Origin: Caballeronia glathei
GTDB taxonomy: Bacteria > Pseudomonadota > Gammaproteobacteria > Burkholderiales > Burkholderiaceae
NCBI RefSeq assembly: GCF_000698595.1
Contig: NZ_JFHC01000035.1
Span: 19,727 to 83,726 of the forward strand
Direction: 5' to 3'
Length of the DNA: 64,000 nucleotides
Shown: positions 7,490 to 15,721 of the stretch, one piece after another
Layout of the letters: every line of letters begins with the position of its first letter
How positions within the stretch are numbered: position 1 is the stretch's first letter
The notes under the pieces: model-generated
Seen by the model: only the letters and a program-made list of their open reading frames with translations
What the model was told of the DNA's origin: nothing
Database searches by the model: none
Program-made: the position numbers and the translations under genes

Positions 7490-8581
7490 TCAAACATGTC
7501 GCGACTGAAGCTCGTGCCGGACGTCCTGCCGAGTCAGCACTGGACACCCCACCGCGTGTGATGCAAACCACTCGTTGGCGAAGTCGGTCTCCCGTTTCTT
7601 CGGACGATGAATAATTGCTGTGTAGCCTTCAGCGCGGACTCTCTTGGCGAGGGTTAGCGCCGCGTCGACACCGGGAGACTTCTTGGTTCGAGGATCGACA
7701 GCATCGAAGTCCGCAAAGATATGAACCACGCGGATGCCGAGCCCCTCCGGGACCACAAAGTCAGCGAGAAGGACACGATTCAGGCAATACCAGACCGGCA
7801 CACCGAACAGCATGTGCGACGCATACGCTGTTTCAAGACCCTCCGCTACGCCGATCTCGCCGTTCACCGGCTCCATCAGCCGGACTGCGCCGCCATTGAG
7901 CTTGTGAAGCGTCACGTCGTTCAGCTTGGAGGGCAAGATCTCACCATCGCCAGTAACGATCGTTGCCTTTTCAGGCTTCGAGCGTTCCAGGAACGTGCGA
8001 TGCAGGGTGCCCAGTCGGCCATCCGGCAAAGTGAACCGCGCGAGGATGCCCGGCCACGTTCCGATCACCTTCTTGTCGTGCCAATACTCCAGCATTCCCA
8101 TGCGCAGCGCCGGCGACGGCGGCACGTCCAGACCCGGCACTCGCGCACGAAGATAGCGAGACACCAATCCGTCGTCACCGATCCGGTTCGCGCGTTCCCA
8201 CATCGAATCCAATCGATTTTGAGCCCACTTGGGATCGACCTTCCGACTTGCCCTTGGGGCGGAAGCCACGGGCGTACGTCTTGCGTGCGCGCGTGCGTCA
8301 GCAAGCGTGCCGCCCTCGAGTTCGGACATCAACTCGCGGAACGTGATCCCTGTCGACTTGCAGATCAACTCAAAGCCATCGCCGGCCTTGCGGTCACCGT
8401 TATTGCATTTCCGGCATACCCAGTCGCCGCGGCCGCGCTTGTTGTCGTACGTGAAGCGGTCGTTGCCGCCGCACATGGGACAAGGTGCACCCTTTCCATT
8501 CAGTGAGCTTGCGGGTATGCCGTACTTCTGGAGCAACGCAACCCACTGCTCCGGGGACAGATCTACGTCCTTAACATTCAT
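7490..8581 (-). CDS. zinc-finger/Toprim primase-like protein
   Basis: The 363-residue product starts with a P4 alpha-type zinc-binding domain (Cys34, Cys37, Cys56, Cys59 in 'CPMCGG' and 'VCRKC') and continues to a Toprim fold: 'GEIGVAEGLETAYAS' (about 237-251, with the Glu) and 'VVHIFADFDAVD' (about 288-299, with the Asp-x-Asp). Such proteins make RNA primers on plasmid or phage DNA. No helicase domain follows, so this is a primase without helicase. AGGAGTGACAT lies directly upstream of the ATG. An SSB gene follows upstream on the same strand, which suits priming of the complementary strand after conjugation. Confidence 0.85.
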   Translation of the reverse strand: MNVKDVDLSPEQWVALLQKYGIPASSLNGKGAPCPMCGGNDRFTYDNKRGRGDWVCRKCNNGDRKAGDGFELICKSTGITFRELMSELEGGTLADARAHARRTPVASAPRASRKVDPKWAQNRLDSMWERANRIGDDGLVSRYLRARVPGLDVPPSPALRMGMLEYWHDKKVIGTWPGILARFTLPDGRLGTLHRTFLERSKPEKATIVTGDGEILPSKLNDVTLHKLNGGAVRLMEPVNGEIGVAEGLETAYASHMLFGVPVWYCLNRVLLADFVVPEGLGIRVVHIFADFDAVDPRTKKSPGVDAALTLAKRVRAEGYTAIIHRPKKRETDFANEWFASHAVGCPVLTRQDVRHELQSRHV

Positions 8582-8845
8582 ATGTCACTCCTTGGACGGG
8601 ACGTGGTTGAGGTCGATGCCTGAAAACAGGCGGTGAAACCGTGCTCAGCCGTCCTGGTCGCAAGCGGGCGAGCAGTGCGAACGGCTTTTTTCAGCAAGGC
8701 GGAATAGCTCGAAAGAAGGAGTCGCGGACGATGTGTCCGTGAAATGCAATCTGGAGGGTCACTCTCGCTGTTCCGGCGGTCGTGAAGACGGCGCGGAACA
8801 ACGAGAGGTGAGGTAATTCAGGAGAGTCGGTGAGGCTTTACGGGA
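8582..8845. other. intergenic, 264 bp
   Basis: Gap between the end of the ssb gene and the primase start on the minus strand. No gene seen; probably holds the primase promoter. Confidence 0.4.
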
Positions 8846-9394
8846 TCAGATAGCGGACCATTGACGGCCCGGGTAAAACGAACGAAACGGAATATCGTCG
8901 TCCATCTCTGCAAATCCCCCGCTACCGCCAAACGAGCCGGAGGCTGCCAGCGCAGTTGGTCGAGCTCCCGGTTGCTGGGCCGCAGGACGATTCTGCTGGC
9001 GGGAGCGCGGCTGCGATTCGGAATCGCTGGCGGACTCACCGCTGTCACCGCGGCCCGGCGCTCTGCCACCGAGCATCTGCATTTGATCGGCGACGATCTC
9101 GGTCGAGTAGCGTTCCTGTCCCGACTGGTCGGTCTACTTGCGCGTGCGGATACGGCCCTCGATATACACCGACGAGCCCTTCTTCAAATACTCGTTCACG
9201 ATCTCCGCGAGCCGCCCGAAGAACGACACGCGATGCCACTCCGTGAGTTCCTTCATCTCGCCGGAGGACTTGTCCTTGTAGCGATCTGTGGTTGCCAGTC
9301 GAATGTTGGCGACTGCGTCTCCACTTGGGAGGTAGCGGGTTTCGGGATCTGCGCCGAGATTCCCGACGAGGATCACCTTGTTGACCGATGCCAT
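8846..9394 (-). pseudogene. ssb: single-stranded DNA-binding protein gene with in-frame amber codon
   Basis: From the ATG at 9394 (AAGGAG upstream) the frame reads a standard SSB OB-fold: 'MASVNKVILVGNLGADPETRY', 'WHRVSFFGRLAEIVNEYLKKG', 'YIEGRIRTRK'. Codon 87 is TAG (9134-9136), where SSB proteins normally have an aromatic residue, usually Trp (TGG). The same frame then continues without break ('TDQSGQERYSTEIVADQMQM'), a Gly/Gln-rich linker and the acidic tip 'MDDDIPF'. That tip is not terminal: 12 more residues (RSFYPGRQWSAI) follow before the stop. A single G-to-A change explains the amber codon. Either a pseudogene, a suppressed gene or a sequence error; full reading would give 182 residues. 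Confidence 0.85.
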
Positions 9395-9408
9395 AGAAAA
9401 ATACTCCT

Positions 9409-10224
9409 TCAAGATTTCTTGTTGATTGACCAAAGCCACTTGTCCCACAGCATCTGGGCGCCGGAAGCGTCAAGCTTGGGTTGGCCGCGCTCATCGACGG
9501 CCGGCACCTTCGTCTTGCCCAGGCGTTGGACTTCGACCTTGTCACCCACTCTGCAGTGAGACTCCGCGATCGCGTCCCGCAACCCCTCTCCCTGTAGGAC
9601 GATGGTTTGGCCGCGATTGAAGAGGGTGAGACAGAAGGATTCGTAGGTCTTCCCGGGCCGCTTTCCGTCCGGGAATTCCTTCTCGCCCCACTCTTTCACT
9701 ACGCCATAGCGTGCTCGATCAGGACGCCGCGCTGCCGTGGCTTTTTCAAGCGGCTCTACTGCACGAGCTTTAGCGTCGACAACGACCAGGTCGTTGCCTC
9801 GCGCGCGGTCCGATCGTTGGCGCTGCGGTGCGCTGCTACTCGGCGCGACCGGTGCGGGTTCGCTCTCACTGCGGTGGACGGACTTGATGGCGGTTGCGAT
9901 CGCATCCGTCAGAGAGCAGCGATGCTCTTGCACAACCGCCCAATGCGGTTCCAGAGCAGGAATCAGCTTCATTCCAACCGTTGTCTCGCGCAGCTCGAAG
10001 TCGAACGCTGGATGGAACTGCACAACTGCGTCTCCCTCGTCCCGGAACAGCATCGCCTCGCCGGCGATCGTCACGTGGCGTTCGTTTGGCGCACCTTGAC
10101 CGACCACGACCGGCGCACTGGCAGCTTTGCACCCGGCGAAGGGTTTTGAATTTGACGAGTTTGCGGTCTGGTCGGACGCGCGAAAGAGCGCGCCGAGGAG
10201 CCTGCCGAATGTAGAAGTCGTCAT
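9409..10224 (-). CDS. plasmid protein with relaxase/primase-type accessory domain
   Basis: 271 residues, ATG preceded by GGAG. The C-terminal 100 residues ('YGVVKEWGEKEF', 'YESFCLTLFNRGQTIVLQG', 'RVGDKVEVQRLGK') resemble the small beta-rich domain often found at the end of plasmid relaxases, TraC-type primases and KfrB-like proteins. The N-terminal half is a low-complexity, Ser/Ala/Pro-rich region plus a segment 'HVTIAGEAMLFRDEGDAVVQF'. The gene sits between ssb (14 bp downstream) and the 10234 gene (9 bp upstream), so it is in an operon with them. No catalytic relaxase or primase motif is present; the role is unknown. Confidence 0.6.
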   Translation of the reverse strand: MTTSTFGRLLGALFRASDQTANSSNSKPFAGCKAASAPVVVGQGAPNERHVTIAGEAMLFRDEGDAVVQFHPAFDFELRETTVGMKLIPALEPHWAVVQEHRCSLTDAIATAIKSVHRSESEPAPVAPSSSAPQRQRSDRARGNDLVVVDAKARAVEPLEKATAARRPDRARYGVVKEWGEKEFPDGKRPGKTYESFCLTLFNRGQTIVLQGEGLRDAIAESHCRVGDKVEVQRLGKTKVPAVDERGQPKLDASGAQMLWDKWLWSINKKS

Positions 10225-10233
10225 GTCGCGCTC

Positions 10234-10665
10234 CTACAGCAGCGTGCCGAAGCACTCGCGTCGGACGTCTTCCATGTCCCGCTTGAGCAGGGGATTGCTC
10301 ATGATGACGTCCTGCAGGATCTCGGGATCGACTCCATTGATCGCGCAGACGAACTGGTACGACAGAGCGCCATCCCAGAAACCCATGACCCAGCCGAGGG
10401 TCGCTCGGTAATCTTCGACTTCGAGCTTCTTTCGGCCCCTGAGCCTCTCACTGAGCAACGCACAGCAGTCCATCAGTGACTCAGGCATGTTGTCGCCACG
10501 CCGGCTATCAGTTGCGAGACTGACCAGCGCGTCGACCATTTTGTTCATCACACCCTCGCTCCAGAACTGCGGGTCGGGGAGTGGATCGGTTTGTGGCGCG
10601 GCCGCCACGATCGGGGTTGGTCCACCGAACATGTCGAGCTGCCATGCCGCGACTTCGTCTTGCAT
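10234..10665 (-). CDS. hypothetical plasmid protein, 143 aa
   Basis: Start placed at the ATG at 10665, which has GGAG at good spacing; the frame is open further upstream but without a ribosome site and across a hairpin. The product begins 'MQDEVAAWQLDMFGGPTP' and contains a helical C-terminal half ('ESLMDCCALLSERLRGRKKL', 'DYRATLGWVMGFWDGALSY'). No family recognised. It is the first of three tightly spaced genes leading to ssb and follows a terminator-like hairpin at 10729-10756. Confidence 0.6.
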   Translation of the reverse strand: MQDEVAAWQLDMFGGPTPIVAAAPQTDPLPDPQFWSEGVMNKMVDALVSLATDSRRGDNMPESLMDCCALLSERLRGRKKLEVEDYRATLGWVMGFWDGALSYQFVCAINGVDPEILQDVIMSNPLLKRDMEDVRRECFGTLL

Positions 10666-10728
10666 GGGAATTCTCCGGTGAACGGGATCCCATGCCCGCA
10701 ACGGGAGGGTTCCCGTTGGGGTAAAGGT

Positions 10729-10756
10729 GCAAAGCCGCCCATAGGGGCGGCTTTGC
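10729..10756 (-). terminator. hairpin after the 10772-11080 gene
   Basis: GCAAAGCCGCCC (10729-10740) and GGGCGGCTTTGC (10745-10756) form a 12-bp stem around ATAG. It lies 16 bp past the stop of the minus-strand gene at 10772 and ahead of the 10665 start. Confidence 0.6.
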
Positions 10757-10771
10757 GATAAGGCGACGCGA

Positions 10772-11080
10772 CTAGTCGTCGGTGCCTGTTTTAAGCGGAA
10801 CAACGACAGCGGATTTCGCGTACTGGCGTTTGATCGGTGTCACTGGCTGAGCGACGCTCTGCACAGCCTGCGCGGTCACTGGAGCGGGTGGCGCCTTCGC
10901 TTCGTGAGCTTCTGGCTCGACTCTGCTTGCAGCCTTAAGCGACTTCTTGACAATCCTCAGAGCCACAAAGCCTACAAACAAAGCGGCGAAGAACGAATGG
11001 GCCGCAAACCACAGGGCGAAACACAGAGCCATCAACTTGAAAGGTGATTTGATCGCGGATTCAACCAACTGCTTCGGCAT
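10772..11080 (-). CDS. single-pass membrane protein, 102 aa
   Basis: Start at the ATG at 11080, with GGAGAGA just upstream. The product 'MPKQLVESAIKSPFKLMALC...' has one or two closely spaced hydrophobic helices (about residues 15-45, 'LMALCFALWFAAHSFF' and 'ALFVGFVALRIV') followed by a 55-residue Ala/Pro/Val-rich charged tail. No family recognised. The gene is bracketed by a terminator-like hairpin, so it is probably its own transcript. Confidence 0.6.
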   Translation of the reverse strand: MPKQLVESAIKSPFKLMALCFALWFAAHSFFAALFVGFVALRIVKKSLKAASRVEPEAHEAKAPPAPVTAQAVQSVAQPVTPIKRQYAKSAVVVPLKTGTDD

Positions 11081-11402
11081 TTTTCTCTCCAGAAAAAGCA
11101 ATGCACTAAGGAATGTCCGTTCCAGCAGGAACGGAGGGTTTCGATGCTCAGATGAGCAGGGAAAGCCGAAGCGCGGAGAGACGCTTTCGTCACGGCTCAC
11201 AAAAACCGTAACGAAAGCAACACTCCAGCGGGAGGAAGGGATTGCGATAGCGGACGGACCAACTCGGCCCGTCTCGTAGTCGATGCGTAGGGAACGCGGG
11301 GATCAAACTGAATTTACCCGCCAACGAGAAGCTCGGTGACGCGAAAGGTCGCGAAATCAGGGTGCCTTTCGAAAGCCGCCCGAATCGCGCGTGTTTGTTG
11401 CC
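11081..11402. other. intergenic, 322 bp
   Basis: Divergent gap between the minus-strand membrane gene and the plus-strand NERD gene. Contains no gene I can support. Confidence 0.4.
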
Positions 11403-11429
11403 TTGACTTCGGATTCCAGCTGCCAAGCT
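11403..11429 (+). promoter_or_regulatory. shared promoter-like element, copy 4 (NERD gene)
   Basis: TTGACT (11403-11408), TC, 15-base spacer, CAAGCT (11424-11429), 30 bp before the NERD gene start. Preceded by CC, as in copies 2, 3 and 5. Confidence 0.5.
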
Positions 11430-11458
11430 AGACGAATATCAATTTGACGAGAAAAGCG

Positions 11459-12136
11459 ATGTTCCTCGAACTCCTTGTGGCCGCGGGCGCGTTCTATTTC
11501 TATAAACACAAGCGGAAGAACGCCGGCGCGATCGAATGGCCATGGTCGAAGTCTCCCATCACGCGTGCCGACGCGGTAGGCGCGGCCGGCGAGCGGCAAG
11601 CCCAGGCCAAACTGCGGGAAACGCTCAATTGGCTGTGTGGCAACAACTACTACTTGCACGAAGGGCCGCTCATTATCGAGCACGCGCCCGGGACTGATTT
11701 CCCAACAGCGGAGGTCGACCATCTTGCGGTGACCCCCTTCGGCATTTTCGTCTTCGAAACCAAGAACTGGTCGGGGCATATCTCGCCCTCCTCGACGCCC
11801 GGCATGTTGACGCGCACCGGGCGCAACGGAAAAGCGGAAGATCGGCGCTCTCCGCTTGAGCAGAACCGCACAAAGGTTGCGTTTTTCCGTTCGCGCCTGC
11901 CACCGATGTGGCCCGTCGCTGGCGCGGGTCTGTTTCCGTCGACCGAGGCTAACCTGGCCCCCGATCTGCACTCGGATCTTGTTTCGCTCGACGACCTGCC
12001 TCAATGGTTCCGGACGCGCCGCGACGTCTTCGGCGCGAAACCAGCCGTCGACATTCCTCGCGCGGTCACGGCGGTTCGTATGTACGCGGACTCATCGACC
12101 GCGGCCGTCGCGGCGCACAAACAGCGCGTCAGGTGA
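11459..12136 (+). CDS. membrane-anchored NERD-domain protein
   Basis: About 225 residues. The start is either this ATG or the in-frame TTG at 11444; neither has a strong ribosome site. An N-terminal hydrophobic anchor ('FLELLVAAGAFYFY') is followed by a NERD (nuclease-related) domain: 'GERQAQAKLRETL' and 'TAEVDHLAVTPFGIFVFETKN', which holds the conserved Asp and the Glu-x-Lys pair. NERD proteins are related to Holliday-junction-type nucleases but few are characterised; they are common on plasmids. It is preceded by a shared-type promoter element. Confidence 0.8.
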   Translation: MFLELLVAAGAFYFYKHKRKNAGAIEWPWSKSPITRADAVGAAGERQAQAKLRETLNWLCGNNYYLHEGPLIIEHAPGTDFPTAEVDHLAVTPFGIFVFETKNWSGHISPSSTPGMLTRTGRNGKAEDRRSPLEQNRTKVAFFRSRLPPMWPVAGAGLFPSTEANLAPDLHSDLVSLDDLPQWFRTRRDVFGAKPAVDIPRAVTAVRMYADSSTAAVAAHKQRVR

Positions 12137-12404
12137 TCGAAAGATTTGCAAGTTTTACCGCTTATGTCGGAATTCCACGATGTGGATTGCGTAATTTTTT
12201 CATAAATTTCCCTAAATGTTTCAGGATTGCAACCGTTAAACGTTTTTCGGCCGCGCTTTCATCAGACGATTTGATGGGCGCTCAGCGCGAAAGAGGGGGT
12301 AAAAAGCGCGCCTTTCCAACGAAGCGCGTCCTTTTCGAAGGTTAGTCTCATCTCTGTAACAAACGACACCGGGGTGGTCGTCGTAATACTTCTTGGAGAG
12401 AAGA

Positions 12405-13679
12405 ATGCAAAGTCGCAAGACATCGAATACAAGCCTGGGAGCCGTCACGAAAGAGAGCGCAACCGACTTGGTGAGCGAAGTCGTCCCATTTGATCCTTTT
12501 GACGAATTCGTCATCGGCATGCGCGATCCGAATGCCGCGACGCGCGAGAACATTGCGGTCGTCGCTCGCCAGATCTTCGGCGGCGGTGACGAAAACAAGG
12601 ACTTCATTGCAAAGCTCGTCGAGAGCATGCTGGCCGTTGCCGAATCTCGCGCCAAGATCGTTGCGGAGCAAGTCATTCTCGGCGGTACCCTGACGCAAAT
12701 GGTTGTTGCGACGATCAACCATCACACCCAGAAGGTCGGCGACACCTTCAATGCGCGACGCAAGGCCGTGTCGCTGGCCTTGGAATTCACGGAAAAGTCG
12801 CTGCAAATCAAGCCGTCTAGCGCTCGCTGCTATATGCGCTGCCACGCGAAATTTGGCGATGAACATGAGGCTCTCCGGGTTTTTAACCTCGGCGAACTGA
12901 ACATTCTTGCGGCACACGAAGTCACCCATGAGCAGATCACCGCGATCATGGAAAAGAAGAAGACGTCTCCGGAAATGAGCCGCAAGGACGTTGACGAGAT
13001 GCTGCGCGCGCTTCAACGCCAGGAAGAAGCCATCGACGATCGTGACCGTCAGCTTGAAAACGTCCAGTCGCTCCTCGAAGACAGCAAAGTCCAGCTCGAT
13101 GTGAGCGAACGAGAGAGCCAGCACCTCAAGGAGGAGCTTGCCGCTAACAAGCGGCATATCGTGGAGAAAGAGAAAAGCCTTGCGGATATGCGCGAACTTC
13201 TGGTCGAGCGGACCTCTGGCTACAGCGCGATGGAGAAAGAGGTCTCGGACAAGTCAAAGCAAGTCGACGAGCTCACCGCGGAGGTGGCTGCCCTGCGCAG
13301 TGCGAAACCCATGGTCGAGACGAAGGAAGTTATCGTCGAGAAGCTGCCGGAGAGTCTCGCCAACGTGACGGCCGCCGTTACCGCCTCGCTTGCAGAGCTT
13401 GGGGAACTCGATGCCAAAAAGTCGGCCGCTGCCGACGAACTCGCGGCATTGACCGCGCAGTACGAGGCACAGAAAGCCGAGATGGAGGCCGCTACCAAGG
13501 CGCAGCGGTCGATGGACGAACTCACCGAGGCGTGGGCCGACGTCGCGGGGAAAATGGCTAAAGTCCAGGCGGCAGTCCAAGCTTCAAGGGAACCGCAAAT
13601 CTACAAACCCGCGCTCGAGGCGCTATCGGGGATGCTTCGGAAATACATCGAAGAGATTGAAGCCGCGCTCAAACAATAA
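12405..13679 (+). CDS. large coiled-coil protein, 424 aa
   Basis: ATG at 12405 preceded by GGAGAG. The N-terminal 150 residues are globular ('FDPFDEFVIGMRDPNAATREN', 'ARCYMRCHAKFGDEHEALRVF'), then about residues 195-300 form a long heptad coiled coil rich in Glu, Lys, Gln and Leu, followed by a second coil (about 320-385). No catalytic motif, signal peptide or membrane span. The next gene is FlhC-like and lies 45 bp downstream, so they may act together. The architecture resembles KfrA-type or filament-forming plasmid proteins only in a general sense; not recognised. Confidence 0.75.
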   Translation: MQSRKTSNTSLGAVTKESATDLVSEVVPFDPFDEFVIGMRDPNAATRENIAVVARQIFGGGDENKDFIAKLVESMLAVAESRAKIVAEQVILGGTLTQMVVATINHHTQKVGDTFNARRKAVSLALEFTEKSLQIKPSSARCYMRCHAKFGDEHEALRVFNLGELNILAAHEVTHEQITAIMEKKKTSPEMSRKDVDEMLRALQRQEEAIDDRDRQLENVQSLLEDSKVQLDVSERESQHLKEELAANKRHIVEKEKSLADMRELLVERTSGYSAMEKEVSDKSKQVDELTAEVAALRSAKPMVETKEVIVEKLPESLANVTAAVTASLAELGELDAKKSAAADELAALTAQYEAQKAEMEAATKAQRSMDELTEAWADVAGKMAKVQAAVQASREPQIYKPALEALSGMLRKYIEEIEAALKQ

Positions 13680-13724
13680 CCTGCCGATACGGCAGTGCGG
13701 GGAGAAAGCGAAAGAAAAACCAGA

Positions 13725-14939
13725 ATGCGTTCGCTTTCAAGAAAAACACAACAACTATTAGAAATGGCAAACGAAAACAACAAGTCGGCGGCGACCAACC
13801 ATATTCTGCTCGACGACTGGCTCGCTGAAAAAATCCAACGCGCCAATTTCGCGCTCACCGACTTCATGCATATGGCGCTCGTGGGCCATCGAAGGATGGA
13901 GAACGTGTTTGGCTTGTTGCTCGCCGACATGCAGACGTTCAAGCAACAGATTGGGCCGAAGGCCACCCTGATGAACATGCCGTTCGTCGCGCTTGCACCG
14001 GTTCTTGACAACCCGCGCGACTGGCAAACGTTCGTCGACGGCGCCATCCTTTCGCCGAAGATCGAGAAGCTGACAGCCGAATTGCCCATGGTCGATCCCG
14101 CGACGAGCAGGGACATCTTCCATTACAACCGCACCTACTTGCAGTTGCTCAAGGACGTGCTCCACATGAGCATCGTCGCGGTGCCGCTGCTGGGGATTTC
14201 CACGGAGCTTGCCGACTACCTGAAGGGTTTGCCCATGGCCCGGTTGGAATCGGCCATCGGAGCAATCAAGTTTCCCCTTTTCAGGTGGCGTTTCGATGAC
14301 GTCAACTTCTGGAAGGAATATGGCGCTGGCTGGCTCACCGAGGAGTCGGTCGCACATTACCTGATGCGCACCTCGCCGCTGAGCGCAGCCGCCCTTCCCT
14401 ACAAACATGCATGGACCGATTTGCGGCTTGAACGCAGTGAGAAGGAAATTTTCGCTCGAATAATGATGGCCCAGGGCTGCCGCGCATCGACCGCGACCAA
14501 CCTTTTCGGCCTGAACCAGACCAAGACGCGGGCGACCTACAAGGAAATTCACGGCGTGAGCTCGCCTTGCGGGAGCAATCCGACTTCGCTGACCTGGTAC
14601 GTTGATCACTCAGTCCACCGCCTTCAGGCGTCGGTCTATGTCTGGCTCTACCGGAGTGCGCTTCAGAATGACGCCAACATTCCACAGGCCCTGATCGCCT
14701 CCAACGACGTCATGGCGAAGATGTTCGGGAAGAACCTTCTGATCACCGCCGATCGTGCCAATCACCTGACCCGGTCAATGGCGATCGACTCACGCCTGAC
14801 GATGGCCGGTTGCAGGAGTTGTGCGACCGACTACGTGCTATCCAATGGCGAAGGAAAGATTGAGCTTGCAAAGGACTTTTGTTGCCCGGGTTGCAAGTAT
14901 CAGCTGACACCTAAGAGTCAAGCCAGCAAGCGCAAATAG
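13725..14939 (+). CDS. long FlhC-like zinc protein, candidate transcription activator
   Basis: The C-terminal 45 residues carry two CxxC pairs ('GCRSCATDYVL' and 'CCPGCKYQ') spaced about 20 residues apart, the zinc site of the flagellar activator FlhC. FlhC-like proteins SetC and AcaC are known master activators of transfer on ICEs and IncC plasmids. This protein is about 404 residues, twice FlhC length, so it carries about 200 extra N-terminal residues ('DDWLAEKIQRANFALTDFMH'). 'FARIMMAQGCRASTATNLFG' fits the DNA-binding helix region ahead of the zinc site. No FlhD-like partner is visible unless the upstream coiled-coil protein plays that part. Start uncertain: GTG 13695, ATG 13725 or ATG 13764. 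Confidence 0.65.
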   Translation: MRSLSRKTQQLLEMANENNKSAATNHILLDDWLAEKIQRANFALTDFMHMALVGHRRMENVFGLLLADMQTFKQQIGPKATLMNMPFVALAPVLDNPRDWQTFVDGAILSPKIEKLTAELPMVDPATSRDIFHYNRTYLQLLKDVLHMSIVAVPLLGISTELADYLKGLPMARLESAIGAIKFPLFRWRFDDVNFWKEYGAGWLTEESVAHYLMRTSPLSAAALPYKHAWTDLRLERSEKEIFARIMMAQGCRASTATNLFGLNQTKTRATYKEIHGVSSPCGSNPTSLTWYVDHSVHRLQASVYVWLYRSALQNDANIPQALIASNDVMAKMFGKNLLITADRANHLTRSMAIDSRLTMAGCRSCATDYVLSNGEGKIELAKDFCCPGCKYQLTPKSQASKRK

Positions 14940-14965
14940 TCTCAACCAATAGGAGGAAGCCGGGG

Positions 14966-15136
14966 ATGTCGCAAGATTTCGCCGTAGAAACCGGGCTCAT
15001 AGTCTTCACCGGCGACGGTCGCGCGCAGTTCGGATGGCGCGATTTAACAACGGGATGGTTTCACTCTGAAGCCGACGGCCAATGCATCGCGGACGCAATC
15101 GGCGCGGTCGAGTTCGACTCCGACGTAATGCATTGA
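14966..15136 (+). CDS. small hypothetical protein, 56 aa
   Basis: ATG at 14966 preceded by a strong AGGAGGA. The product 'MSQDFAVETGLIVFTGDGRA...' is acidic and probably a small beta-rich domain, with no recognised motif. It lies 26 bp after the FlhC-like gene, and the next gene's ATG follows its stop by one base, so the three appear to be one transcript. Confidence 0.6.
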   Translation: MSQDFAVETGLIVFTGDGRAQFGWRDLTTGWFHSEADGQCIADAIGAVEFDSDVMH

Positions 15137-15137
15137 C

Positions 15138-15512
15138 ATGCAGGACTTCGCCTATCTCTTCCGGGATAGCGCCGTCGCGTGGCTGCAAGGCCGCGGTGAT
15201 GCGCGCTTTCAACGATATGAAAAGTATCACCGCGCCGAACTTGCGATGGCGCCCTCCCTGCAGCCCTTCGACCTCGAAAGGTCGAACCGGCGCTACGCCG
15301 AGCGATGCAGCCATTCCCAAAGCCGCTTAGTTGCAGTGCTCGACAGCAAAGCTTTCAAACAGCTATCGATCGTTGTGGTCCTGCTTTGGGGAGGCAGCCT
15401 GCTATTACCGACGGTTGGTAAGTCACAGCCCATGGCAGCGGGCGCAGTGCTTTGCGCGTTGTTCGTCGGTCTGCGCGTCCGGAACTGGCGAGGCCGCGGG
15501 AAGCGGCGCTAG
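15138..15512 (+). CDS. membrane protein with two helices, 124 aa
   Basis: Starts one base after the stop of the 56-aa gene. The first 70 residues are soluble and basic ('GRGDARFQRYEKYHRAELAM'); then two hydrophobic segments follow ('LSIVVVLLWGGSLLLPTV' and 'MAAGAVLCALFVGLRV') and a basic tail 'RGRGKRR'. Not recognised. Last gene of the FlhC-like cluster. Confidence 0.6.
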   Translation: MQDFAYLFRDSAVAWLQGRGDARFQRYEKYHRAELAMAPSLQPFDLERSNRRYAERCSHSQSRLVAVLDSKAFKQLSIVVVLLWGGSLLLPTVGKSQPMAAGAVLCALFVGLRVRNWRGRGKRR

Positions 15513-15642
15513 CAAACGGTTGCGCGGCGGCAACGGTTGCGTTGACCGCGACCCCTTACCCGCCCTTACAATGCCATCGCGCTGAATTATCAGAAGAATA
15601 ACGTCAACGAGGACGGCGCTTTCGGGGTCCGGCTTTGCCGCC

Positions 15643-15669
15643 TTGACTTCGTACATCGCTCGATAAGAT
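15643..15669 (+). promoter_or_regulatory. shared promoter-like element, copy 5 (CAP lipoprotein)
   Basis: TTGACT (15643-15648), TC, 15-base spacer, TAAGAT (15664-15669), 53 bp before the CAP-domain gene. Its -10 hexamer is the best of the five copies. Confidence 0.55.
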
Positions 15670-15721
15670 GAAAGTAAGCAGATTGCAGGGGCGACTGCAT
15701 AACGACCAATAAAGGAAAAGA

